The notes below the pieces were generated by a model. That model was given only the letters and a program-made list of their open reading frames with translations, did not search any database and was not told where the DNA came from. A stretch of 35,660 nt of DNA from Altererythrobacter sp. (GTDB lineage: Bacteria > Pseudomonadota > Alphaproteobacteria > Sphingomonadales > Sphingomonadaceae): NCBI GenBank assembly GCA_013002295.1, contig JABDKI010000089.1, positions 1-35,660 of the forward strand, read 5' to 3'. Position numbers and translations under genes: made by a program. Each line of letters begins with the position of its first letter. Positions within the stretch are counted from its first letter, which is position 1. Of this stretch, positions 1-8,987 are shown one piece after another.

Positions 1-93
1 GGTTTCAAGAGTTTGAACGAAATGTTTGATGCGCTGGACAATTTCAAGGTCGAGCGTCGCGAAAACCAGGTTTACGTGAAGCGACTTCACTAA
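1..93 (+). CDS. C-terminal end of an NYN/LabA-like protein with OST-HTH (LOTUS) domain (partial)
   Basis: An open frame enters from the left edge and stops at TAA 91-93, giving the last 30 residues of a protein. The tail (GFKSLNEMFDAL, then a charged stretch and VYVKRLH) resembles the end of an OST-HTH/LOTUS domain, where a Gly-Phe/Tyr-x-x-Leu helix is followed by a beta strand ending in VYVRR-like residues. In many alphaproteobacteria this domain closes NYN-domain (LabA/DUF88) proteins, which are predicted RNA-associated nucleases. The catalytic part lies outside the window, so the assignment rests on about 30 residues and remains tentative. Confidence 0.5.
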   Translation, partial: GFKSLNEMFDALDNFKVERRENQVYVKRLH

Positions 94-109
94 CGCCGTT
101 GCCAGCAAT

Positions 110-145
110 AAAAAACGGCGCAGCTCCCATGCAGGAACCGCGCCG
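110..145 (-). terminator. Rho-independent terminator downstream of the secreted repeat protein
   Basis: On the minus strand a six-base-pair GC stem (CGGCGC paired with GCGCCG, plus strand 116-121 and 140-145) is followed directly by a run of T residues (the A run at 110-115 on the plus strand). It lies just past the stop of the 170-1558 gene and is the classic form of an intrinsic terminator. The hairpin might also act on the plus-strand gene ending at 93, but that side lacks a T tract. Confidence 0.8.
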
Positions 146-169
146 CGTCATGTTTCGACTTGAGCAGGC

Positions 170-1558
170 TTAGCTGGTCGGAGCTTCTGCCTGCGCCACA
201 GCCGGAGTTGCCGGCTCTACTGCCGGAGCAGGAACCGGAGCAGCAGCCGCTGCCTTCTCACTCACATAGGCCGTCCAAAGTTTTGCGATCGGCAAGCGAT
301 TGCCGCCAACCTGAGCAAACGATGCGCTGGCAGCGTCAAACTTGCCTTGCTCAAGCTGAGCGATACCAAGCCGGGTCAGAACTTCATCACGATCCGAACC
401 AGGCATTTCGGAAGCTTTGGAATAGAATTCCTCAGCCTTGGCATATTCACTGTAGCTCAGGAATGCATCACCCGCTGCAACAACAGTACGAACGCCAGCG
501 CCGGCACCGCGTGCGTCATTTTCTAATGCCGGGAGATCTGCTTCATCAGCCGCAATCCGGCTGTTTGCAGTACTTAGCGAATCCGAGAGGTAAATATCAT
601 CGCGGCTGACGATGCCTGAGGCGTATCCCTGCTCGATAACGCTTTTGACCTCATTCGGTAGGCGGCGCGCATCGGCGGCTTCGACGTAGTCGATGTATTC
701 GTATTTCTCTCTCAATGCGCCGACGCGGTTGGACAGACGCATCAAGTCGAGCATCTGACCACCATCGTAAGAATTGAGGTTCCGCGCGATGTTGATCGCG
801 TCACGCCAGTTGGTTTCGCTCGGATAGGCCGCGATCCAGATCGACGCGAAGTCATATACCTGCGGTACAACTTCGTTGTTGTATGCCACACTCAGACCGC
901 GGCGATACCATGCTTCATCGACACTCTGACCGGCTGCCTTGCGGCTTTCGATAGCAGTCGAGAGATAGTTCAAGCCCTCAGGAATGCGGTTTTCGGATAT
1001 GAAGCTTTCTGCCATCGCGATCTGCATGTCAGCGACCGAGACAGTATCTGTGGTAAAACCGGCGTCGATTGCCGCCTGAAGAAAGGCCCTCGATCCGGGA
1101 TAATCACCACCGGCGTTCGACAATTGATAAGCGATAAAGTTGAAGCGACCGACATTCTCGGCCGTAACCTTCCCGCTTTGTAGCATCAAGCCCATGCCCT
1201 GCAGCTGGAGTGCCTGATCCCCGGTCTGTGCACCCGTGTTGTAAATCAGGCCGCCCAGCGCGTTTTTCTCGTCGCCGGACTGCGCGAGCGCAATAACAGC
1301 GGGAAACTGTCCAACAACCGTCGCTGCAGAGCCGTCATTGGCATTCACAACAGTCTGTAGCGGTGTAAAAGCTTCAATGAACTCTTTCGAGTATTCAGCT
1401 TTTGGCTCTTTGTTTTTCTTTTTGCGGTCACGCTGCGCATGCGCCGGATCAGAAATGACTCCGCTCAGCATCGCGGTCCCGGTCAGCAGCGCCACTGCCA
1501 AAACGATTGACGACCCCGGCTTCTTGCGAGCGCGCGAAGGTGAAACGAAAAGACGCAT
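170..1558 (-). CDS. Secreted repeat-containing (TPR-like) protein of unknown function
   Basis: A 462-residue protein. The ORF track begins at 1720, but ATG 1558 is preferred: it has AGGAG eight bases upstream and starts a signal peptide (basic MRLFVSPSRARKK, hydrophobic core, cleavage likely after DPAHA). The mature part begins with a lysine-rich stretch and is otherwise helical, with TPR-like sections near the C-terminus (AEEFYSKASEM, LTRLGIAQLEQGKFDAA). The last 25 residues are Ala/Pro-rich low complexity. It is probably periplasmic or surface-attached. I recognise the general type from sphingomonad genomes but no assigned function. It diverges from gyrA and ends at a strong terminator. Confidence 0.8.
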   Translation of the reverse strand: MRLFVSPSRARKKPGSSIVLAVALLTGTAMLSGVISDPAHAQRDRKKKNKEPKAEYSKEFIEAFTPLQTVVNANDGSAATVVGQFPAVIALAQSGDEKNALGGLIYNTGAQTGDQALQLQGMGLMLQSGKVTAENVGRFNFIAYQLSNAGGDYPGSRAFLQAAIDAGFTTDTVSVADMQIAMAESFISENRIPEGLNYLSTAIESRKAAGQSVDEAWYRRGLSVAYNNEVVPQVYDFASIWIAAYPSETNWRDAINIARNLNSYDGGQMLDLMRLSNRVGALREKYEYIDYVEAADARRLPNEVKSVIEQGYASGIVSRDDIYLSDSLSTANSRIAADEADLPALENDARGAGAGVRTVVAAGDAFLSYSEYAKAEEFYSKASEMPGSDRDEVLTRLGIAQLEQGKFDAASASFAQVGGNRLPIAKLWTAYVSEKAAAAAPVPAPAVEPATPAVAQAEAPTS

Positions 1559-1860
1559 GAAATTTACTCCTGAAACAAATGAAATACCGCGGATTTCCCA
1601 CGTGTAAAACACATCACGCAGCAACCAATGGCCTGCTCTGGCGTATTTTGCAATTCTTCCTATGCGAGCCATGCTGAACGAGCTTTGAATGACGTTGAAA
1701 GCGAGCGTTTTCGAGTCCACTGGCGCGCGTCGCCCTATGTGTGGAAAAAGCCTTCTTTATACCGCATTTGTTGCTCCAGAAACTGGCGGAAAACTGCCGG
1801 AGAGCCTACATTCTAGGCTCATAGACCGCTGGACATCAACCGAGCTAGAACGGACACGCT
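1559..1860. other. Divergent intergenic region between the secreted repeat protein and gyrA
   Basis: About 300 bp of non-coding sequence separate two divergently read genes, so both promoters should lie here. The stretch around 1740-1775 is visibly AT-richer than its surroundings. I found no -35/-10 pair convincing enough to place either promoter, no strong palindrome and no GTTC-N7-GTTC LexA site. The short ORFs listed across it lack ribosome binding sites and look spurious. Confidence 0.5.
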
Positions 1861-4698
1861 TTGAGCGACGAAACCGATACAATTCCCGCACCGCATCCAT
1901 TAGGTGAGTTTGAACGCGTCGACATCGTTGACGAGATGAAAACGAGCTATCTCGATTATGCAATGAGCGTGATCGTGAGCCGCGCCCTGCCCGATGTGCG
2001 CGATGGCTTGAAACCGGTTCACCGCCGCATCCTTTTCGCCTGCAAAGAAGGGGGATTTGTAGCCGGGCGGCCCTATCGCAAAAGCGCCAAGATCGTTGGT
2101 GACGTGATGGGTAACTATCACCCACACGGAGACTCTGCGATTTACGATGCCCTCGCCCGGATGACGCAGGACTGGTCGCTGCGTGTCCCATTGATGGATG
2201 GTCAGGGTAACTTCGGTTCAATGGACCCCGATCCCCCTGCCAGCATGCGCTATACCGAAGCGCGTTTGGCGCGGGTGGCCAACACGCTGCTTGACGATCT
2301 GGATAAAGATACGGTCAATTTCTCGGACAACTACGATGGTTCATTGAAGGAACCACAGGTTCTCCCTGCTCGCTTCCCAAATCTGCTGGTCAATGGCGCA
2401 GGGGGAATCGCGGTCGGCATGGCGACCAATGTGCCGCCCCACAATCTGGGCGAAGTAATCGATGGTTGTTTCGCCTTTCTCGACAATCCGGCGATTACAT
2501 CGGAAGAGCTAATCGAATACATTCCGGGGCCGGATTTCCCCACAGCACCACTAATACTTGGCCAATCTGGCGCCAGATCGGCCTATACAACAGGACGCGG
2601 ATCAATCTTGATGCGTGCACGGCACGAGATTGAAACCGGCCGCAATGACAAGCAGTCTATCGTCTTGACCTCGATACCTTATCAGGTTGGCAAGTCGGGC
2701 TTGGTTGAGAAGATTGCTGATGCTGCGAAAGAAAAACGCATCGAAGGCATATCGGACATTCGCGATGAAAGTTCTCGCGAAGGTGTGCGCGTCGTTGTCG
2801 ATTTGAAGCGTGACGCATCTCCGGAAGTCGTGCTCAATCAAATCTGGCGCTTCACGCCAGCTCAATCGAGCTTCCCTGCCAATATGCTCGCAATTCGTGG
2901 CGGACGTCCTGAAACGCTAGCCCTGCGCGACATAATCCAGGCCTTCATATCCTTCCGTGAAGAAGTGATAACTCGCCGGACAAAATACGAACTCAACAAA
3001 GCCCGTGAACGCGCGCACACCTTGCTTGGTCTGGTCGTTGCGGTTTCCAATCTGGATGAAGTTGTCGCGATAATTCGCGGCGCGCCAAATCCTGCGACCG
3101 CACGCGAACGCCTGCTGGCCAAGGAATGGCCGATCGGTGACATCGCGCAATACATCCGCCTGATCGAGGCGATTGAGCCCACTGCCGATCAAGAGGATGG
3201 GACTTACAATCTTTCGGAACGTCAGGTGAAGGCGATCCTGGACCTACGCTTGCACCGTCTCACCGCGCTGGGCCGTGATGAAATTGGCGAAGAGCTCAAA
3301 GAACTTTCTATTGCCATTGAAGAGTATCTCTCGATCCTTGCGGACCGCGTAAAGCTGTATGGTGTATTGCGCGAGGAACTTGAGGAAATCCACAGTACCT
3401 ATGCCACGCCTCGCGTGTCGGAAATTGCGCCTGCTTGGGATGGTCTTGAAGATGAAGACCTGATCGAGCGCGACGAGATGGTCGTGACTGTCACACATAG
3501 TGGCTACATCAAGCGTACACCGCTCGACACGTTCCGCGCGCAAGGCCGCGGCGGTAAGGGTCGCAGTGGAATGGCGACGAAGGACGAAGATGCAGTTGTC
3601 GAGATGTTCGTCACCAGCACGCACAATCCTGTGCTATTTTTCACCAACACTGGCCGTGTGTATCGTCTGAAGGTGTGGAAGCTGCCTGAGGGCGGACCAC
3701 AGACCAAGGGTCGCCCCATGGTCAACCTTCTACCTCTGGGCGAGGATGAGCGCGTTACCAATGTGCTGCCGCTGCCAGAAGATGAAAGCGAGTGGGACAA
3801 GCTCAACATTGTTTTCGCTACTGAGCAAGGAATGGTACGGCGCAACTCGATGGACGCTTTCACCAATGTTCCGTCCAACGGTAAATATGCGATGGGGTTT
3901 GTCGAGGGCAGCAACGACCGTTTGATCGGGGTCGAATTGCTGACTGAAGACCAGGAGATCTTCCTCGCATCCAATTCTGGCAAGGCAATCCGCTTTTCCG
4001 CCACTGACGCTCGTGAGACAAAGAGCCGCACAGGCATCGGGGTGCGCGGCATGAAGCTGAAGGATGGTCAGAAAGTTGTATCAATGGCGGTGCTGGATGC
4101 GGGTGAGCGCGACACTGAAGTGCGAGATGCTTACTTGCGAGCAGCAGCGTGGAAGAACAACGATGCCGAGCCTACACTCGACGGGGAAAAAATCGCGGAA
4201 ATGGCCGAGAATGAAGAGTTCATTCTTACGCTAACTTCGCGTGGATACGGCAAGATCTCGTCCGCTTACGAATATCGCACAATTGGGCGCGGCGGTATGG
4301 GCCTGACCAATATTGGTGAACCCTCTGACAAGGAGCGCAACGGCTCTGTTGTCGCAAGTTTCCCGGTCAAGCACGGCTCTCAGCTCATGCTGGTCACTGA
4401 TCAAGCCAAGCTGATCCGCTTGCCGGTCGAGTTGCGCCACATGGTAGAGGGCGGATTTGAAAACCACTCCGGTTACTCGATCTCGGGCCGTAGTTCTTCG
4501 GGAGTGCGCATCTTCAATGTTTCGAAGGACGAACAGATCGTTGGTGCAGCGCTGATAGATGAGACCGAAGAGCCTGAGAACGAGGCTGAAGACACTATCG
4601 TCGAGGAAATGGTCGAACGGCGCGGCGGCGGTGATGAAACAACGCCTCCAACCACTCTGCATTCGGATAAGAATATCGAGGGCGACAGCGAAGAATGA
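1861..4698 (+). CDS. gyrA: DNA gyrase subunit A
   Basis: A 945-residue type II topoisomerase subunit that, with GyrB, introduces negative supercoils. The N-terminal breakage-reunion domain is intact: [20 protein letters not shown] near residue 25, the quinolone-determining segment [10 protein letters not shown] (Ser92 and Asp96 correspond to E. coli Ser83 and Asp87, both wild type), and the catalytic Tyr131 in MRYTEARL (E. coli Tyr122). The GyrA box QGRGGKG at residues 561-567 identifies it as GyrA rather than ParC. Beta-pinwheel repeats follow, then an acidic tail. The start is TTG with only a weak ribosome binding site; MSDETDT matches the usual beginning of the family. It overlaps the downstream dioxygenase by ATGA. 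Confidence 0.97.
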   Translation: MSDETDTIPAPHPLGEFERVDIVDEMKTSYLDYAMSVIVSRALPDVRDGLKPVHRRILFACKEGGFVAGRPYRKSAKIVGDVMGNYHPHGDSAIYDALARMTQDWSLRVPLMDGQGNFGSMDPDPPASMRYTEARLARVANTLLDDLDKDTVNFSDNYDGSLKEPQVLPARFPNLLVNGAGGIAVGMATNVPPHNLGEVIDGCFAFLDNPAITSEELIEYIPGPDFPTAPLILGQSGARSAYTTGRGSILMRARHEIETGRNDKQSIVLTSIPYQVGKSGLVEKIADAAKEKRIEGISDIRDESSREGVRVVVDLKRDASPEVVLNQIWRFTPAQSSFPANMLAIRGGRPETLALRDIIQAFISFREEVITRRTKYELNKARERAHTLLGLVVAVSNLDEVVAIIRGAPNPATARERLLAKEWPIGDIAQYIRLIEAIEPTADQEDGTYNLSERQVKAILDLRLHRLTALGRDEIGEELKELSIAIEEYLSILADRVKLYGVLREELEEIHSTYATPRVSEIAPAWDGLEDEDLIERDEMVVTVTHSGYIKRTPLDTFRAQGRGGKGRSGMATKDEDAVVEMFVTSTHNPVLFFTNTGRVYRLKVWKLPEGGPQTKGRPMVNLLPLGEDERVTNVLPLPEDESEWDKLNIVFATEQGMVRRNSMDAFTNVPSNGKYAMGFVEGSNDRLIGVELLTEDQEIFLASNSGKAIRFSATDARETKSRTGIGVRGMKLKDGQKVVSMAVLDAGERDTEVRDAYLRAAAWKNNDAEPTLDGEKIAEMAENEEFILTLTSRGYGKISSAYEYRTIGRGGMGLTNIGEPSDKERNGSVVASFPVKHGSQLMLVTDQAKLIRLPVELRHMVEGGFENHSGYSISGRSSSGVRIFNVSKDEQIVGAALIDETEEPENEAEDTIVEEMVERRGGGDETTPPTTLHSDKNIEGDSEE

Positions 4699-5537
4699 GT
4701 TTGACAGTTACTCCTTCAGGTCAATCATGCGGTGCGATTGTCACCGGGGTTGATCTGGCAGGAGAACTGCCGGCAGAACTTGTTGCCCACATTCGCGCCG
4801 CCTGGTTGCAACACAAAGTCCTCGCCTTTGCCGACCAACGCATGGACGATGACGCTCTCGAGCGCTTCACCTTGGCGATGGGCGGTTTCGGCGAAGACCC
4901 CTTTTTCGCACCGATTGAAGGGCGCAAGAACATCGCGGCCATCCTGCGCGAAGCCGACGAAACATCGCCGTTGTTCGCGGAAAACTGGCACAGCGATTGG
5001 AGTTTTCTGGCGCAACCACCTGCGGGCACATGTTTGCTCGCGATCGATATTCCTCCGACCGGAGGCGACACGTTATTCGCCAACCAGATCGCGGCGTTCG
5101 AAGCCCTAACCCCCGAACGACAGGATTTTCTGCGGGGTCTAACCGCCATCCATTCGGCTCAGCTCGCCTATGCGCCGAATGGTTCGTATGGCGAAAAGGA
5201 TTCCGGCCGAAGCATGGATATTCGGCCAGATGAAAGCGCTCGCGCAACGCAAACACACCCATTGGTTCAAAAACATCCGGAAACCGGCGAAGATGCGCTG
5301 TATTCCACACTTGGTTACATCATTGGAATTGAAGGAATGGATCAAACGGATGCGATCGCCCTTCTGTCAGAATTAGCCCAATGGCAGTCGCGCGATGAGT
5401 TCGTCTATCGACATCGGTGGGAGCCGGAGATGCTGGTCATGTGGGACAATCGCAGCGTGCTGCACAAAGCGACTGGCGGCTATGAAGGCCATCGGCGTGA
5501 ACTGCACCGCACGACGATTGCTGCCTACCCGGGCTGA
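4695..5537 (+). CDS. TauD/TfdA-family Fe(II)/2-oxoglutarate dioxygenase
   Basis: A 280-residue non-haem iron oxygenase. The iron ligands can be read: His99 and Asp101 in NWHSDWSF and the distal His257 in NRSVLHKATGGY; Arg272 in LHRTTI fits the 2-oxoglutarate-binding arginine. His99/Asp101 have the same numbers as in E. coli TauD. The substrate cannot be told from sequence: family members act on taurine, aryloxyalkanoates, alkyl sulfates and others, and no sulfonate or sulfate transport gene lies nearby. Its ATG overlaps the gyrA stop (ATGA), implying translational coupling. Its 3' end overlaps the convergent YhhN gene by 13 bp. Confidence 0.9.
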   Translation: MSLTVTPSGQSCGAIVTGVDLAGELPAELVAHIRAAWLQHKVLAFADQRMDDDALERFTLAMGGFGEDPFFAPIEGRKNIAAILREADETSPLFAENWHSDWSFLAQPPAGTCLLAIDIPPTGGDTLFANQIAAFEALTPERQDFLRGLTAIHSAQLAYAPNGSYGEKDSGRSMDIRPDESARATQTHPLVQKHPETGEDALYSTLGYIIGIEGMDQTDAIALLSELAQWQSRDEFVYRHRWEPEMLVMWDNRSVLHKATGGYEGHRRELHRTTIAAYPG

Positions 5538-6196
5538 GCGGTCTTCTCGTGCCCGGGATGCTCACCGCGAAGCGTTTGGACGACACCGGTTGCGATCATG
5601 AACTGTCCAGCGAAGTAAAGCGGCCAGATCAGGTAATGCGGCAGATCGCCCAGATCGAATGGGCCCAAGCGGCTGAAAATCAAAAAGTCCGAAATTACAA
5701 ATAGCACAGCGCCAATGCCGACACGGTAGCGCGGGAAACGGCTCATCCATGCGCACGCCGCCATGCCGCCAAGTGACAGCCCATAAAGCGCCACCATCAC
5801 ATCGCCACTCAATAGCCAACTGACCAGCGGGGTGCCCAGCAACAGCGCGACCGCCAACGCTTTCTGTGTGCCCACAGGATTGGCGCGCGGATTGCGCAAA
5901 TAAAGCCAGATCGCGATCACATGTGAGATGAAGAACAAGCCGCCGCCGAGAGCGAAATCAAACTCGATGCCCATGTCACCTAGCGCGCCGAACAACATCA
6001 CCCCGGCAAGGATCTGCGCATCCGGGCCAAAACCGCGGCGAATCGCATAGAATGCGAGACACGCCACGCCCATGCCTTTCAGCACGATTAGCCACACTTC
6101 GCCGATCGGATTGTCACGCAAGAAGTAATAGGCAACCGCCGCAATCACACTGGCAAGCAGCCATGGACGATGATCAATCAATGCGCGTTTTGGCAT
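5525..6196 (-). CDS. YhhN-family integral membrane protein (lysoplasmalogenase-like)
   Basis: A 223-residue, very hydrophobic protein with about eight predicted membrane segments. Features seen include FGALGDMGIEFDF, GLFFISHVIAIWLY and FVISDFLIF, which match the YhhN/TMEM86 family where polar residues inside helices form the active site. TMEM86B hydrolyses the vinyl ether of lysoplasmalogen; bacterial members are assigned mainly by homology. The start was moved from 6265 to ATG 6196 (MPKRALIDHRPW) because GGGGAG stands seven bases upstream and the extra N-terminus looks non-coding. It is divergent from trmFO and converges with the dioxygenase. Confidence 0.85.
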   Translation of the reverse strand: MPKRALIDHRPWLLASVIAAVAYYFLRDNPIGEVWLIVLKGMGVACLAFYAIRRGFGPDAQILAGVMLFGALGDMGIEFDFALGGGLFFISHVIAIWLYLRNPRANPVGTQKALAVALLLGTPLVSWLLSGDVMVALYGLSLGGMAACAWMSRFPRYRVGIGAVLFVISDFLIFSRLGPFDLGDLPHYLIWPLYFAGQFMIATGVVQTLRGEHPGHEKTAQPG

Positions 6197-6264
6197 GCAA
6201 ACTCCCCTTGCCATCACTGCTAGGACTTGATGGGGTGCCACTGCAAGCCTAACTGCGCGACACA

Positions 6265-7632
6265 ATGACTCACGATGTGCACATTATTGGTGGCGGCCTA
6301 GCGGGAAGCGAAGCGGCCTGGCAGCTTGCGAAGCGCGGTTTCAAGGTACGTCTGTCAGAGATGCGCGGGTCGGGAGAGATGACACCGGCGCACCAGACCG
6401 ATGGCCTGGCTGAGCTTGTCTGCTCCAACAGTTTCCGCTCCGATGATGACGCTAAGAATGCCGTTGGCCTGCTGCATCACGAAATGCGGGAGCTAGACTC
6501 AATCATCATGCAAGCGGGGGAAATGGCTCGGGTCCCTGCAGGTAGTGCGATGGCCGTCGACCGCGATGTCTTCAGCGATGAAGTGACGCGCCTTCTGACT
6601 GAGCATCCGAACATCGAGATCGTTCGCGAGCGCGTGGACACTCTGCCCGATGGCGGCATGACCATTGTTTCAACCGGACCGTTGACTGCGCAAACGCTCG
6701 CTCAGAATATCGTGAAAGCCACCGGGCAAGAGCGCCTGGCGTTCTTCGATGCCATTGCACCGATTATTCATCGCGACAGCATTGATATGTCCAAATGCTG
6801 GATCCAGAGCCGCTGGAACAAGCGAACCGAAGCCAGCAATGAAAGTGGCGATTACATCAATTGCCCGATGACGAAGGAGCAATACCTCGCTTTCCATCAG
6901 GGTTTGGTCGAAGGCGAAAAGACCGAATTTCGCGAGTGGGAGAAGGACACGCCCTATTTCGAAGGCTGCATGCCGATCGAAGTCATGGCTGAGCGTGGGG
7001 TTGAAACGCTTCGCTATGGCCCAATGAAAGGGGTCGGCCTCGACAATCCTTACGACACCAATGAAGAGCACCCGCAAGGCCGCTGGCCTTATGCGGTGGT
7101 ACAGCTGCGTCAGGACAACAAACTTGGTACGCTATGGAATATGGTCGGCTTTCAGACGAAGCTCAAATATGGAGCGCAGATCGAACTGTTCCGCACCATC
7201 CCCGGGCTGGAGAACGCTGAATTTGCGAGGCTTGGCGGGCTGCATCGCAACACATTCCTGAACTCGCCACTCGTGCTTGATCGACAGCTACGACTCCGCG
7301 AAGCGCCCCATATCCGCTTTGCCGGACAGGTCACTGGCTGCGAAGGCTATGTAGAAAGCTCAGCTGTGGGACTGATTGCGGGCATAATGACAGCTTGCGA
7401 GCTTTCCGGACGCCAGTGGAACGCCCTGCCCGCCACAACTGCCATGGGCGCGCTGCTCGGCCATATAACTGGCGATGCAGAGGCAGAGACGTTCCAGCCC
7501 ATGAATGTGAATTTCGGCCTGTTTCCCCCACTCCATGATGTGAAGAAGAAGCAGCGCAAAGAAGCCTATACCTCGCGGGCCAAGGCGGACATGGCCGATT
7601 GGATCAGGTCAAACGAAGCTGTGCCGGCTTAG
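6265..7632 (+). CDS. trmFO: Methylenetetrahydrofolate-tRNA-(uracil-54-C5)-methyltransferase TrmFO
   Basis: A 455-residue flavoprotein that makes 5-methyluridine at tRNA position 54, using methylenetetrahydrofolate as carbon donor and FADH2 as reductant. The N-terminal Rossmann motif [13 protein letters not shown] binds [15 protein letters not shown] contains Cys53, matching the conserved cysteine of the B. subtilis enzyme; the second conserved cysteine is Cys235 in [32 protein letters not shown] and [10 protein letters not shown] complete the family signature, and the length is typical. It stands alone on the plus strand; its stop lies 3 bp from the stop of the convergent EF-hand gene. Confidence 0.96.
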   Translation: MTHDVHIIGGGLAGSEAAWQLAKRGFKVRLSEMRGSGEMTPAHQTDGLAELVCSNSFRSDDDAKNAVGLLHHEMRELDSIIMQAGEMARVPAGSAMAVDRDVFSDEVTRLLTEHPNIEIVRERVDTLPDGGMTIVSTGPLTAQTLAQNIVKATGQERLAFFDAIAPIIHRDSIDMSKCWIQSRWNKRTEASNESGDYINCPMTKEQYLAFHQGLVEGEKTEFREWEKDTPYFEGCMPIEVMAERGVETLRYGPMKGVGLDNPYDTNEEHPQGRWPYAVVQLRQDNKLGTLWNMVGFQTKLKYGAQIELFRTIPGLENAEFARLGGLHRNTFLNSPLVLDRQLRLREAPHIRFAGQVTGCEGYVESSAVGLIAGIMTACELSGRQWNALPATTAMGALLGHITGDAEAETFQPMNVNFGLFPPLHDVKKKQRKEAYTSRAKADMADWIRSNEAVPA

Positions 7633-7635
7633 CAC

Positions 7636-8019
7636 TTAGCAACGGCATGACGTCCGCCTGACACTGCGTTTTGGCGCGGTTGTCGCAAATTCTTTTGTCG
7701 TCAGTTTACCGTCCCCATCCGCATCGGCCCCGTCAAATTTCTCTGCAGTAGTGACAGCCCATTCTTCGAAGGTGAGTAAATTGTTGCCATCCACATCCAG
7801 TTTGCGAAAGCCCTCGCTGCGGGTGGACAGCATTTCATTGCGAGAAATGCGCCAGTCCCGATTGCGATCATAACGAAAGAAGCGTCGCTGCTCTCTCGCA
7901 AGCTCACTGGCTTCTGGCGGTGTCGGCCCTGTCATCTCGCCTGGAATTGATATGGGCAATTCAGCGGGCTTCTGAGACTCTTCTTTAGGTTTCGGAAGCG
8001 GCGGAGCGTAAATCTCCAC
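7636..8019 (-). CDS. EF-hand calcium-binding domain protein, apparently cut from its membrane anchor
   Basis: The reading frame from GTG 8019 gives 127 residues. After a proline-rich linker (PPLPKPKEE), three EF-hand loops of 12 residues can be read: DRNRDWRISRNE, DVDGNNLLTFEE and DADGDGKLTTKE, with acidic residues at positions 1, 3, 5 and 12 in most cases. A basic tail with two cysteines follows. The true start is probably ATG 8100, in frame, but TAA at 8032-8034 breaks the frame. As it stands the soluble part could only be made from GTG 8019 (a modest AAGG lies upstream) by re-initiation, or the gene is a recent pseudogene. Its stop is 3 bp from the stop of trmFO. Confidence 0.65.
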   Translation of the reverse strand: MEIYAPPLPKPKEESQKPAELPISIPGEMTGPTPPEASELAREQRRFFRYDRNRDWRISRNEMLSTRSEGFRKLDVDGNNLLTFEEWAVTTAEKFDGADADGDGKLTTKEFATTAPKRSVRRTSCRC

Positions 8020-8031
8020 TGCAGCTTTACC

Positions 8032-8100
8032 TTACCACCAGTAAAGACCAATGGTCGACATCACTAAACCAAGTACCAAGCCCAATATCACGCGACTCAT
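8032..8100 (-). pseudogene. Stranded N-terminal membrane anchor of the EF-hand gene (22 codons then TAA)
   Basis: ATG 8100 follows AGGAAG closely and encodes MSRVILGLVLGLVMSTIG then LYWW, an ideal signal anchor, and then TAA. The stop is in the same frame as the EF-hand ORF, 27 codons before its GTG. From memory, related membrane-anchored EF-hand proteins have WWQGKA-like sequence here, so TAA most simply replaces CAA (Gln). It could be a nonsense mutation, a sequencing error or a stop that is read through. Confidence 0.6.
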
Positions 8101-8137
8101 TACTTCCTACTATTCAATAATAGGAGGCTAAACTAAA

Positions 8138-8797
8138 CTACCTCCCAATTAAACCCGCGCGTAAGGCAGTCAGTATTGCTCCCCTGCCATCCATCAGCGG
8201 ACATCCGCCGCGCCTGATAGAACGCCGGGAAAGTGCGGTTAGCACTGCTAGCGCTCTAGGAATTGGCGCGGCCGAAGTATTCACGTCCAACTTGGTCCTG
8301 GCCTGTTCAAGTATCAGCTCTCGCTCAGACCGGTCAGAAACATGCGCGGCCGTATCCGCCAGCGCCCATAGAGAACCTGCATCACATGCCTGTTTAGCGG
8401 GGCCTTCGTGCCCGCAACCCAGAGCCTGAGCCAAGGGCATGGCGCGACCGTGGACAAACCCTTCCAAAACACTGGATGTGAGATCTTCTGCTACCAGAAA
8501 GACCTCCCAGGCATCAGCCAAGGGTTGAAGCTGATGCGCGCCCTCTTCCCAGCTAGCCCCGATCGCGTCCAACACAACGTCACCTGCCGGGCGATCCTCA
8601 GCCGAAGACTTCAGCATGTCGCGCCACCAGGCGATCCGCATCTGCCCCAGCATTGGCTCGCTAGAGTTCGCGACAATCTGTCCCAAACGGCGATCTAAGG
8701 CAAAGAACGAGGCGAGCCTTAGCCGAATGTCTGGCTTGGCATAGTTCAGCGCCACACGTTCAGCGTCACCAATTTCGGCTTCAAGGTCGCTTGTCAT
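8138..8797 (-). CDS. Divergent squalene/phytoene-synthase-like protein
   Basis: A 219-residue helical protein. FALDRRLGQI followed by SEPMLGQMRIAWWRDML matches the section of trans-isoprenyl-diphosphate synthases (squalene/phytoene synthase fold, including the NDUFAF6-like branch) that reads R-L/I-x-W-W-R. The two Asp-rich motifs that bind Mg-diphosphate in true synthases are not evident, and the protein is shorter than the usual 270-300 residues, so enzymatic activity is doubtful. ATG 8797 was chosen over TTG 8833 because AGGG lies about six bases upstream and 8833 has no such site. The EF-hand gene starts 37 bp downstream, so the two may be co-transcribed. Confidence 0.65.
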   Translation of the reverse strand: MTSDLEAEIGDAERVALNYAKPDIRLRLASFFALDRRLGQIVANSSEPMLGQMRIAWWRDMLKSSAEDRPAGDVVLDAIGASWEEGAHQLQPLADAWEVFLVAEDLTSSVLEGFVHGRAMPLAQALGCGHEGPAKQACDAGSLWALADTAAHVSDRSERELILEQARTKLDVNTSAAPIPRALAVLTALSRRSIRRGGCPLMDGRGAILTALRAGLIGR

Positions 8798-8987
8798 GGG
8801 CAGCCCTAGTGCCGGAGCCGCGTGACGTGTCAACCTTTGAACTGCCCGGAAACTGCGGATCTGGGACGAAAATGCACCGGATTCAGTAGCCTCTCGTTAA
8901 CCACACAAGTGAACGATCCGAATACCTAGTGTGCGCTAGAGGCCATCCAATGCAGCCAATTCTGGTTCTGCGAAAGGAATAGATGCC

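Noticed and set aside
160-609. 149-residue plus-strand ORF opposite the secreted repeat protein
   Set aside because: The Gln/Pro/His-rich translation is a mirror of the real minus-strand gene, with no ribosome binding site.
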